Shown piece by piece: positions 1 to 13,464 of a stretch of 64,000 bases of DNA; position 1 is the first letter of the stretch; the number at the start of each line of letters is the position of its first letter. The stretch spans positions 14,756,001 to 14,820,000 of the forward strand of contig NC_016133.3 of assembly GCF_000005505.3 (NCBI RefSeq). The letters are read 5' to 3'. The DNA comes from Brachypodium distachyon. Its lineage: Eukaryota; Streptophyta; Magnoliopsida; Poales; Poaceae. A program made the position numbers and the translations under genes. The notes below the pieces were generated by a model. That model was given only the letters and a program-made list of their open reading frames with translations, was not told the origin of the DNA and made no database searches.

Positions 1-84
1 CCAGTTTGTGTGTACTAGCTATTGATCCAGGAACTAGTACAGATTACACAGAGATTCGCATCCTAACGGGTCTGGGTCGCCACA
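1..84. mobile_element. 3' end of a Gypsy-type LTR (tail only)
   Basis: Bases 8-84 match bases 54433-54509 with a few substitutions. Both copies share the blocks 'actagctattgatccagga', 'ttacacagagattcg' and 'acgggtctgg' and end in CCACA, as an LTR ending in CA would. The rest of this LTR lies outside the window. It sits about 400 bp upstream of the PAF1 start codon, so the promoter or 5' flank of that gene abuts an old insertion. The family name is not known to me. Confidence 0.6.
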
Positions 85-487
85 CACATCATCGGATTCA
101 AAATCCAGAATCAGTCCCAAATCCAATCGAAATTTGAGGGAATTCATTTGAAACTCGCGAGCGCAGGAGTCAGGATCCAAAGTCCAAACCGTTCTCTGCA
201 GGTATCGCTTTTGGCTCTCTCTCTCGCGCATCTGCGCCGAGGCTCTCCGATTCTTCCCCACGCTCTCCTTCCTCCCCTGCACCGAATCCGGCTCGCCGCG
301 GTGTGATCTTCGTGTAGATCTAGTGGAGCTGCGCGCGCGGGGTTGTAGAAGCTTCTGCGGAGGAGGAGGAGGACTGGAGGAGGAGGAAGAGGCGGCGGGA
401 GAAGTAGCCGCGACAGCGGGGGGAGCTGGTGCGTTGCTAGAGGTTATTTAGGTTTGGGGAAACCCTAGCCGCCGCCGGGGCCACGCC

Positions 488-3400
488 ATGGCGTACCGGC
501 CGTACCCACCGCCTCAAGGGGGCTTCCCGCCGCAGCCGCCGCCAATGAACCCGTACGGGCCGCCGCCGCCGCCGCCGCAGCAAGCGGGGTACGGCCACAT
601 GCCACCGCGGCCGCCGTTCCACGCGCCGCCGCCTCCCCCTCCCGGACCGCCCCCGCCGCACCAGCCTCAGTACAACTTCGCCCACGCGCCCCCGCAGCAT
701 CAACAGCAGCCGCCGCCACCGCCCCAGATGTATTACCAGCCCCCACCGCCGCCGTACAGCGGGAACAACAACCAAGCGCCCCCACCCCCGCCACCAATGT
801 CTCCCCCGCCTTCAGCGCCGCCACCACCTCCGGCTCAGCCCCCTCGGGAAGCCCCGCCGCCCCCGAAAGAGCAGCAGGCCAAGGCAGCACTCCCGAGAGT
901 GGAGACGGAGGAGGAGCGGCGGGCGCGGAAGAAGCGTGAGTATGAGAAGCAGAAGGTGGAGGAGCGGAAGCAGCAGCAGATGATGCGTCAGTCGCAGGCC
1001 TCAATTCTGCAGAAGACACAGCAGGTGCGTGCCGCACAACAGCAGCAGCCGCAGAGCCGCCACCACCAGCCATCAGGTGGAACCCGGGCGGCGACAACTA
1101 CGTCACGCCCAGCCTCAGCGCCGAACACTGAGAGGTTCGAGAATCGTCTCAAGAAGCCAACAACATTCCTCTGCAAGCACAAGTGAGTATAGCAAAATTT
1201 TTTTACTTCTCATCTGTTCAAGTGCTATTTGGAGGAAATTGGAGCCATTTACATCTTAAATGTGCGTGTGGGCAAATTATTATGATTATTGTGCACTTGG
1301 GTATCATTCTGGTTGACAACCTGAGCAGTTGCTACATGCTGCAATGCTGAATTAGGGCAACTGACAAGTGCGAGCTACCTATTTGAATTTTGTGCTGTCA
1401 GTGGCGTAAACAGTCAAAAACCAGTCTTTACTTTTTCTAGCTTCTTTGGCATTTGTGCTTTGGCTGGTATTACGTAATCCTTGTAGCTATAGCTTATTAA
1501 TGATGCTATGCTTGTGTTTTGGACATTTATGCTGGCTTGTCTATGTGCTTGGAGAAAGTGAGCACTTATGCTTAATTCTGGATAATGAGTATTCAAAGGG
1601 TTCATGAGCTATGCTTTCCAGCACTACCAATTTTTTTAAAAAAAAACCGAGAAAGATGAAACCTTTGTGCAGTAGTAGGCACACCAGAAGGCAAAATGGT
1701 TCTCAAAGCATCACTCAACTAATTGGCAATTTCTGGTTGAAAATTGAATTTATAACATATTTCTAAATTGGTCAGTTTTGAGAAGCTTTGCAAGAGCAGC
1801 TGATTTGCAAATGTTCGTCATTTGTGTCTATTTCAGAATCACACTATTGTATGACCTTGTTTCCCTTTTTGGTTAATGCAGGTTTAGGAATGAACTGCCA
1901 GACCCTAGTGCTCAGCTGAAATGGCTGCCTCTGAATAAGGACAAGGACCGGTATATAGCCTAGTTTCCTACTCCTTTTTTGCGTCAGATTACCCTGTTTT
2001 CTTGCTACTTATGTTTGGTTCTGTAAATGCTATTTCAATGTTGCTAATCTAGTTTTACTAGCCACAACACAACATGCGACTAATTTGGAAAAAAATGTGC
2101 ATTTTTACCCTGTCACTTTATTAGCGCCATCCAATTTTATGTTTTTGTACTTAGTATGGAGTACAAACAAAAGAGGAATTGGGAGCTGTTTCACAGGAAA
2201 CGAGTCTCCCAAGTTGATTGATATTTGGTCACTGAAAAAATTAATCATTTTTATTTAGCTACTGTTGTTGTGTAACTTGTGTGTGAGTGAGACAATGGTT
2301 TCTTGATGATGTTAGTTACAGAGAGGTTCTGGACACCTGTGCCCCATTGCCATTAGATTTACGATACTCTGCTTTCTTATTACAATGTTAGTTTTTGACC
2401 TTTCTCTCAACTTGTGTGCGTGAGTGAGACAATGGCTTCACTGTGGCTGTCGCACTTATTTTGGGATATCAGTACTCAGTATTTGTTTTTCTGTATATTG
2501 CCCTTCCACAGATATACCAAGTACAGGATCACCTCATTGGAGAAAAACTATATGCCCAAAATGATTGTCCCTGAGGACCTTGGAATACCTCTCGACCTAC
2601 TTGATATGAGTGTATACAAGTAAGACTTAAGCTAGGCATATGTTTTCACAAGTATTATCCCTCCGAGGTTCTTTCTAGCATCCCTAACTGGAGTGCAACC
2701 ATGCATTTAGCCCTCCCGCTGTTCAGCCACGCATGGCTCCAGAAGATGAAGAGCTATTGCGTGATGATGAGGTTCTCACCCCTGTTAAACCAGAAGGCAT
2801 AAGGAAAAAGGAGAGGCCAACCGACAAAGGGATGTCTTGGCTGGTCAAAACACAGTACATTTCTCCACTTAGTACTGATGCAGCTAAAATGGTAATTGCC
2901 AACTGATTCTTCTGTAAATATAGTTACAGACATTCTGCTGGATTACTTCACATGTACTAAATAAGGTAATTTGGCTATTCCAGTCCATGACTGAAAAGCA
3001 AGCGAAGGAAAGGCGAGAATCAAGGGAGGGCCGTGATGTCCTGGAAAATCTGAATGATAGGTATGATTTTCCTTTCACTCAGTTTCCTCTTTTATATCTG
3101 AAGGTTACCCTGTTTCATGACATTATGTATGTATGTTGTATATCAGACAGAAACGGATCAAAGCCATTGCAGAATCCTTCAAATCAGCAAAATCACGCCC
3201 TGTTCATCAGACTAAACCTGGGATGGAACCAGAGTTTGTTCTCCCTTTGGTACCTGATTTTGATAGGTATGACGTTACTTTCTTCTGTACGTTCTCTTCT
3301 TTTATAAGACTTCATTCTTCATTCTTGAGATCTGATGTGTGATGACCAAGTCCAGATCATTGAACTATCTTTTGTCGCTCGTTCAATTTCCTATCTATTT

Positions 3401-4960
3401 TAATTAAAAAAAACTGTTTTTTTTTACTTTCCATCAGCTTCTGATTAGTGTGCTCCAAAATTGTGTTGTTACTGGAAAAATGGTATTTAATATCAAATTT
3501 GCTTTTCTGTTGACCTCTGTAGGTATAACAATCCATTTGTTATGGTTAATTTTGATGGCGACCCTACTGCTGATTCAGAGCAGTATAACAAGCTAGAGAG
3601 ATCTGTACGTGATGAATGTGAATCCCGGGTGAGTTGCATTTTAAATTTTCTTCTGTCTTTACCTTTCTAAGTTGGTACATATGTTAACATGCTCGTGCCT
3701 ATATGTGTATACCTAAAATTATGTGGGAACTAATATTTCATGACTGTATGTCAATGTCAAATGTAGTTAAGATACATATATTTCTTGACGTGATGCTAAT
3801 GTCATTGATACTCTGCTTAGATATTCCCTTTCATATATTTGAGGTATTTCTATTTTCTCATCACAGGCTCTGATGAAAAGCTTTCAAGTCAGTGGTTCAG
3901 ACCCTACAAAACAAGAGAAATTTCTAGCATACATGGCTCCAGCACCCCATGAGGTATCCGTCCTTTCTAGATTCTAGTGCATTTATACTTCAGATTTGGC
4001 TAATCATAGTTGTACTTTGTATCTTATAGTATTTTAATCTGATTGTGGCTATGGTTTCCTTTAGCTTGTCAAGGACTTGGATGATGAAATTGAAGATGTT
4101 CAGTACTCCTGGATTAGAGAATATCACTGGGAAGTATGTGCAGTTTTGCTACTACCTTTACTGTGTATAACATTTCATTGTGCTGTGTAAAACTGCCTTT
4201 CCACTTTACATACCTCTTATTGCATGATTCAGGTAAGGGGGGATGACAAAAATGATCCCACTACATACCTTGTCGCGTTTGATGATGATGGTGCAAAATA
4301 TTTGGTAACTTGCTCTGTGCATACTATATTTATTTTGATATAGGATGATGATCCATTGCACATTTATGTGACATTTTAATGCCCTTTTTGCAGCCTCTTC
4401 CTACTAAGCTAGTATTGCAGAAGAAGAAAGCTAAAGAGGGGAGATCCGGGGATGAAATCGAGCATTTTCCAGTGCCTTCCAGAATTACTGTGGACAGGAC
4501 ACTACATGGTGATGCAATGGAGCGCGGAGAATCTTCCAGCATGCATGTATGACTCATTTTTCCTTTGTACTATTTGGCATCAAATCTCGCTGTGCATGAA
4601 CTATTAGTACTGCAGACAACATACCACAGCTGGCTACATTTTTACTTCTTCGGTTCTTTGTTTGTATTTAGTATTTTTGTGTGTATAGGCGGTTCATCTT
4701 CTCACCAAGCCATATGTATAGTTTAATGGCTTTCTTGCTAACAATTCACTTGTTACTCTCAGGATGCTCACCCTTTTATTGTTACCATATTAGAGCATAA
4801 ACGGTCATATTTATGCATTACCTGTACCTTTAACTAAAGTTTTTCCTTGTAGGGTAATTTAAAGCGACAAAGATCTTCTTTGGACGATGATCTTGATGAG
4901 CATCCAAAGCATTCTCGTGCAGAAGATATGGACCAAGATAGTGAAGAATATTCCGATTGA
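488..4960 (+). CDS. ELF7: PAF1 complex subunit Paf1 (ELF7/VIP2-like)
   Basis: Twelve exons: 488-1182, 1882-1950, 2512-2619, 2711-2891, 2984-3060, 3147-3266, 3523-3628, 3867-3953, 4065-4133, 4233-4304, 4394-4546, 4853-4960. All introns are GT-AG and phases agree, giving 614 residues. Residues 1-125 are very proline-rich, 130-175 are charged and probably helical, and a Gln-rich stretch follows. The conserved Paf1 region starts near residue 225 (FLCKHKFRNELPDP) and includes YMPKMIVPEDLGIPLDL and WIREYHWEV. The tail is acidic (DQDSEEYSD). Paf1 is a nuclear subunit of the PAF1 complex, which travels with RNA polymerase II and promotes H2B ubiquitination and H3K4/K36 methylation. In Arabidopsis its loss (elf7) causes early flowering through low FLC. 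The first ATG after a long 5'UTR containing aaaccctag was chosen. The Pro-rich N-terminus is long but typical of plant homologues. Confidence 0.95.
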
Positions 4961-7208
4961 TCAATAGATATAGATCATCATTTTCTTGTGCCATCAAATT
5001 TGGTCAGCACATGTGAATCTTTGGGGATCTCATATGATTATGCTGCGGCACCTTCATAAGTAGTTATAAGGTGCAGGGTTGATGAAAGAACACACCTGAG
5101 TGCATTTGGGCAAGAGCAGATTTTGAAGTGCAGAGAGCGCGAAGCGAGGCAGATTGTAACTGTACCTGAAGAGTCTGGTCTCAGTAGTGATGGTAGAAGG
5201 TCTCGCCATCATTGTAAAAAAAGGCTTTGAAGTCTAGAGTGACTCTCAACTGCTTGTTTTAAATATAGGTCACCATTTTGCATCTGCTTTGCCTTCTCTC
5301 ACTTCTCCCCATTTGATTGTGTAAGTACAACAATTTATTTATGTCAGGATGTTGGACAGCTGTATTATGATAACCGTTTCTTTTCTGGTGGAAATGATGA
5401 TCTACATGAGCATCGCCAAAGAGTAAACTGTGGTGTATCCATTTGCGAACTTGTTTTGGGGTTATATTTTTCTTTTTGATTTAAAAGAGTGTATAAAATG
5501 CTATTATGCCTTCTCTGTCACAAGAGGGATAAGATTTTGTTCCAATATATTGAATGATATTTGTATTAGTGATCCTTATATGCCTAGAAAATAATGGGGA
5601 AGTGTTGAGTAGATGGAGGTGTAAACTTCAAACAACAGGTATGTCCAGATAATATAGAAACCTGTACCCGTTTATGATGGTTATTTTCTATTATCGTTCT
5701 GATAATGTGTTAATTGAAGTAGTAACACCTTTCCAGGTTATCTGCAGGTGTTCTCAACTATTGCTAGGAATGCTGTGCTTGAGTTGCCGTTGGAGATTCA
5801 AAATATTATTTGTTCATTATCTTATGCTGCCAGCTGGCCCAATTCCTCATACAGCCATACTTGGTGGCAACAAGGTACTCATCATCTAGTACTGTCAAAC
5901 AACTTCTGTAATTTTCTATGACTTCATCTTGTTCTGTCTTACTGCTAGTCCACTAGTTTGATGGATTTTAAGCCATTGGGGTTCTCTAAAATGAGTATAA
6001 AAATAGGACCATATCACCAAGTTTCTAACATTTTGCTCTCCCTGTGGGTCTTCCTAAATCCTAACCACCATTTTCCGACTCATCTCATGCCTGTTGTGTA
6101 CTGTTGGGTGTAGGTCCTATTGTGTTGTCTTAGATAATTACCGAATTCTGCATAGTCTCTACTTTTCATTTTACCATCTTTTCTTGCAAGTGTGGTATAC
6201 CTTCCGTAAGAAGATAGGTGACACGTTATTTCATTGTAATGGCACTTCATATTTGTAGTCTCTGATGGTTTATAAATTGTAGGTTTATGCATAATGTCGG
6301 TATGTTTCAAACCTTAGGGTTGCAGAGTTCTTAAACTTGTCTAGGATTAGCAACTTCGTGGATGATCGGAGTGTGTTGCAGTTTGCTGATATGCTAGATC
6401 TCACTAGCAGTTTTCCTTTCAGTGCTGACATTCTCAAGTTGGTAGATTCCACAAAACATATCTTTCTGCATTTGGCTTGAAGTATTTTTCAGCTTCCATG
6501 CTTTACAATGCTTGCTAGTCCAATGCGCTGTAACTGTATATAGTTGTGATGCTGCATCTACCTGTATTTATTATGATTGCAGATACTACTCGTCTTGTTG
6601 CTCATTGTACTTCGGTTGATGGATTTAACGGGTTTTTGGTGCATGCTGATCTCAATTAGGGGTCAAGTGCCATTGTCTACCTAAAGCCTCTCCCAAGTGC
6701 TGCAACTTTAATTATTCGACCGTATCCTACTTCCATGCCTGATATTGTTTTTGTTGCTGCAATCAACAGTGTCCATCCAAATGGACCCATGATGGAGGTC
6801 TGGGAACACCTGCAAGCTTTAGCATGGACATGTGGTTTTGCTCTGGTGGTTCTTGAGGGCACATGATCATCTAGCTCTCTTAATCATGCTTGCCAGGAAA
6901 AGGGTCGACATTGGAGTGCTTTATGTTAACTTGTCCCGTTGAATTGAGGTGTAATGATTGTTGGTTCTTGTTAGTTTCTTTAGCGGCAAATGGGCTCTCA
7001 ATGGGGGGGGGGGGGGGGGGGGGGTGTTAAAGCGTGGTGTGATGTTTCCCCAATTGTACTGTAGTGCATCCAGGTTGTTACGATGCTGCTAGAAAAGATT
7101 TCACATGGAACCCAAAATTTGTGCTCTGCTTGGCAGTGATTCATGGCGTGGTAATGATCGATTAGAAAAATAAATGAACAGTTATCATGGGAAAAGATAA
7201 ATCTTCTG
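4961..7208. other. PAF1 3' flank; no convincing gene
   Basis: The first part is presumably the PAF1 3'UTR. Beyond it I see only short open stretches. Segments around 5340-5440 and 6310-6480 read like decayed coding sequence (for example a frame at about 6330-6470), but they have no start, no splice structure and no family I recognise. A run of 22 G lies at 7003-7024. Confidence 0.4.
7003..7024. repeat. G22 homopolymer
   Basis: Twenty-two consecutive G on the + strand lie between PAF1 and the MAP kinase. Such runs are unstable in replication and in sequencing, so the true length is uncertain. Similar C runs occur at 20460-20478 and 44174-44189. Confidence 0.9.
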
Positions 7209-7414
7209 CTTCCTTTGTTTCCAATTAATTGGCACCGGTCATTTTGCAAAAAAAATCCTATTAATTTATGAAATCAACCTGCAGTACACATGGACTGCGT
7301 GTTAATTTTTTTTGCAAAAGTTTGGTAGAACGTGGAATGCATGTCGATTTCGGAAAATGGCAAGAGTTTTTTTTTGCAAAATTTTCGGCGCCAATTAATT
7401 AGGAACAGACGTAG
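7209..7414. mobile_element. Degenerate Stowaway-like MITE
   Basis: Long imperfect terminal inverted repeats: left 'tttccaattaattggcaccg', right 'ggcgccaattaattaggaac'. Both continue inward into A-rich 'ttttgcaaaa' blocks. The outer bases resemble the Stowaway consensus (CTTCCTTTGTT and its complement), with TA at the right boundary. The left TA has decayed to TG. Confidence 0.6.
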
Positions 7415-8259
7415 TATATAAGTAGGAGAACACTACTATTTGATTTCTCTCAACATGTAAGCATGATACGTCATCTCATCATTAATTTGTTCACCTATTT
7501 AGTGGGAAACTCATCTTTTTTGCACATGCATGCATGCCACTTTGTATCAATCTATCACCACTAAGTGAAGAATCTATCATACAATTCCATTATACGTTTT
7601 TATTTTATTTTTGATACTCTTTCGTTGCTACTCAATTATTTCACTCACGTGTGTTAACTAAAAATTTCGCAACAACGTCAGGACATCATCTAGTTATATA
7701 AATATGATAGAACGATTCTTTTGTATTCAAAATAATATGAGAATCATAGTATTTTTCTTTTTGAAATTTCAATCTTAGGCAATACATCAATGGATAATCA
7801 CAATAATGATCGAGGCTGTGGGTAGTGGTAGCTAGTGCCAAGCAACTTTATCTTCATCTAGAGTTAGAACATAATAGCAATATGTAGCAGCTGCTCGATG
7901 GTGCACAGAACTGATGACTCAAGAAGGGTGTCCAGAGACTGTAGTAACCATAGTCCATAGTTCCGGTTTAGTTAAGCATACAAACAAAGGGGATACATAC
8001 AACCTATTAAGAGATACAGATAAAGCTCCACCTTTTTCTTGGCTAACAAATTATTGATCAAGCATTCGTCTTTCATAAAATGTCCGGGTTTTTTCGATCG
8101 TCATGATCATGGTGTCATTGACAAGCTGCAGGATGAGATGCTGAGAGGTGATCAGTGATCACTCTGTACATAGCGTTTGTCAGCTCATGTATTCCCCCAA
8201 TTCCCACAGCTGATAGATTTTCCGTTGGAATTGCTTCTTTTTCTACAATGGGAAACTGT
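7415..8259. other. Intergenic DNA and MAP kinase 3' flank
   Basis: AT-rich intergenic sequence. The part from about 7850 to 8259 is probably the 3'UTR of the minus-strand MAP kinase. No gene or element seen. Confidence 0.4.
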
Positions 8260-10870
<2,611 letters not shown>

Positions 10871-11249
10871 CGGTGGAGCCTCGAGCTAAGCTGTTAGCTA
10901 GGCAAGAAAGAAAGGAAGCGCGCGTGGAGGAAGAGAGAGGGATTGCTAGCTTGGATGGATGGAGGAGGGAGGAGATAAGGAGCGTTGGGGGAAAGGAGAA
11001 AAGGGGGAGCTTTTTGGAGGGAAAATGCCCGTGATCCGGCGGAGGAGTTGGTTGGTTGCTGCTCCACACCATTCCCGCCATGCTCCTTTTTCTATCCTCT
11101 CTTCTTCCCTTCCCTGCTGCTGCTGCCTGGAGCTGGCTATGCACAAAGCTGGTGATGGCTATGCTTTGCTTCTCTACTTGTTTTTTTTTTTTGTTCTCCG
11201 CTCCCATTTGTGGTCGCTGTCCTCGTCCTCTTTTACTTGTGCTCCTACT

Positions 11250-11275
11250 TTTATTTATTTATTTATTTATTTATT
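11250..11275. repeat. (TTTA)n microsatellite
   Basis: About six tandem TTTA units immediately left of a Stowaway element, in the upstream region of the MAP kinase. Confidence 0.8.
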
Positions 11276-11276
11276 A

Positions 11277-11378
11277 CTCATTTCGTCCGGTATTAAGTGT
11301 TGCAATTTAAACACATTTTAATGTGTATGTACATGATATTTAAACAATGTTGTGACACTTAATACCGGACGGAGGGAA
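11277..11378. mobile_element. Stowaway MITE
   Basis: Inverted repeats 'cgtccggtattaagtg' and 'cacttaataccggacg' enclose an AT-rich centre. A left TA flank is present at 11275-11276. The element lies about 400 bp upstream of the MAP kinase start codon, within its likely promoter. Confidence 0.85.
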
Positions 11379-11384
11379 TGTTAT

Positions 11385-12145
11385 TTCTTTGACACTTGGC
11401 CGGTCTCCTTTTATTACTGACAAAATAATGAGATGTGCGATTCTTGTGTAAAGAAAATACATTTATGATTAACAGATGGAATTTTATGTCCTAGAAATTT
11501 GAATTTATGTTGAAGATTTTGAATTTGGTTAAATAGATGGAACAAAGTGAATTAATTCCTAGTTGATGTGCTATTTCTTAGACACGTGGATGCTCTCCGG
11601 TTACCGCTAGAAACCGACCGCTTGAAATTCAGTTTGTGTTCAAAATTTTAAATCTTTGATGGGTATTTTGACACTTATTCGGTCTTTGTATCCTGACAAA
11701 ATCCACCCGATGGAATTCTAAATTGTGTTCAGGATTTTGAATTTAAGTTAATTTAGTGAATTTTCAAATTCCTCACGCATGGTCAGTCTTCTGCCACCAA
11801 CAGAAACTGACGGGTGAAATTTTGTTTGTGTTGAAGAATTTAAGTTAAAAATGGAATGTTTGGAACTTCTAGTTGATATGATAACTCTTAGACACCCATT
11901 GGTTACCGACACAATTTGGGAGGGGAGGTGGAAGTTTTGGACACCTAGTTGGGATTTACTAATAGAGACCAAACATGTGATAAATTTGATTTGATGATTT
12001 AATTTGTGTCAAATAGGTGGAAAGAGTGACTTCCTAGTTAACACAATACTTTTGCAACACCTAGCCCGTTTCTTGCCAAAATCGACCGGCAGAATTTGGG
12101 TTTGTGTTGAATATTTTGAATTTCTGTTAACTGGTAGAATTAGGC
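11385..12145. repeat. Diverged tandem repeat upstream of the MAP kinase
   Basis: A motif recurs about five times with irregular 90-190 bp spacing. Its parts are a 'gacac..gg..' block, a 'gacaaaatccaccg' block, 'tttgtgtt', 'attttgaattt', 'gttaa', and 'tcctagttgat'. Copies begin near 11391, 11581, 11670, 11774, 11891 and 12056. It looks like an old satellite-like array; no coding content. Confidence 0.55.
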
Positions 12146-12470
12146 AGGTTCTGAGTTTATAACATCGCCTACAGTAGACACCGTGTGACAGATCCTGCAC
12201 GGGTGGCGTTCTGATCTACGCATAGATGCCCCGTCGCCGTAGCCAACATCTTTACGCATGTTTGTCATTTTGCCTTGCATTTTGGTTATATGCATCTTGT
12301 TATGTGGTGGCGAGATTTTTGAACTCCTCAGTTGTTGTTTTTTAATGCAACAATGAATACAATGAAAGTTTAGCTCCATGGTTGGAAAAAAAATCAAATC
12401 ACGAAATGTTCAAGTTCATAGTACACTCCTACGGGTTGAAACTTTATGATCTATCTTTTTCTATTTAGTA

Positions 12471-12569
12471 CTCCCTCCTCCAATCCAAAATAAGTGTCTC
12501 AGTTTGGAACCAAGTTTTTTAGTTCAACCCTAGTTCAAAACCGCAACACTTATTTTGGATCAAAGGTAG
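12471..12569. mobile_element. Stowaway MITE with TA target duplication
   Basis: Termini CTCCCTCC and GGTAG, with inner inverted repeats 'aatccaaaataagtgt' and 'acacttattttggatc'. TA lies on both sides (12469-12470 and 12570-12571). Confidence 0.85.
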
Positions 12570-13464
12570 TACATATCAAGGAGCCTAACAAATTATCATT
12601 CTAAAACACTTCTCCTTGGCACAATGACCATGCTTCTCAATTAGTGTGAAGGAACATGCTAAATTAGCATGCAACACTTGATTTTATTTTCGTAAATGAA
12701 AGTTCTTATTGATCTCAATTGTACATCGAGCAATACAACAAAAAATAACATGCCTCTGACCTCTGGGCCGCACACAGCCAAATGTAGCACATGATTACAA
12801 CATGACATGACTGATATGAGAACAGTCACACCGTGGTAAACTTGTTGTACAAAATTAATTATCCAAACTTCACATGGTCTAATTACAAGCATCTCATAAT
12901 CTCTTTTCTGATTTAGTACCTTAACTGGGTCAATACCATCTGGAACACAGAACGAAACCTGAAGAAACTATTTATACATGTAGAGCAAAATATTAAAATG
13001 CTTGATTTTGTTTCCAGACACGGAACCACAGCAAAGTTTCTGCATCACAAAACCCACATCACCAGTATGGATATCCTCATGGTACGCACCATCACTAGAA
13101 TTGATCTTCCTGAAGATTATTCATCTCGATTTGTTCAGACAACTACTTGCACCCCCCAGTAACATAAGTGACTGAGCACATCGACAGTCTGAACAAGCAC
13201 AACATATATGTATTCCCTATGCAAGGACATAATGACAACATGTATCCAGTTCCTAGTATTTGTTCCCTAAAGAAACCAAGCTACTGAAGCAGCCTGTGGC
13301 TTTCGCTCAGAACAGTTACCACAGCTTCACCAGTAGTACGAAGGCAGATGCCCCCAAAGGAAAACACACAGCCATTCTATGTCATCATCCAGGATTTTTT
13401 TTTTGTCAAGTAGGCTAGAGTTCCCGCAAAAACTAGGCTAGAGAACAGTGCTTGTATAGTTTGT
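12570..13464. other. Intergenic DNA and otubain-like 3' flank
   Basis: No gene recognised. The right-hand part is probably the 3'UTR of the minus-strand otubain-like gene. Confidence 0.4.

Noticed and set aside
465..1097. Long open frame opposite PAF1 exon 1
   Set aside because: It is the complement of proline-rich codons (Ala/Gly/Arg-rich product), with no domain or splice structure.
6310..6480. Possible F-box or other gene remnant
   Set aside because: Only a short protein-like frame; I could not match it to a family with confidence.
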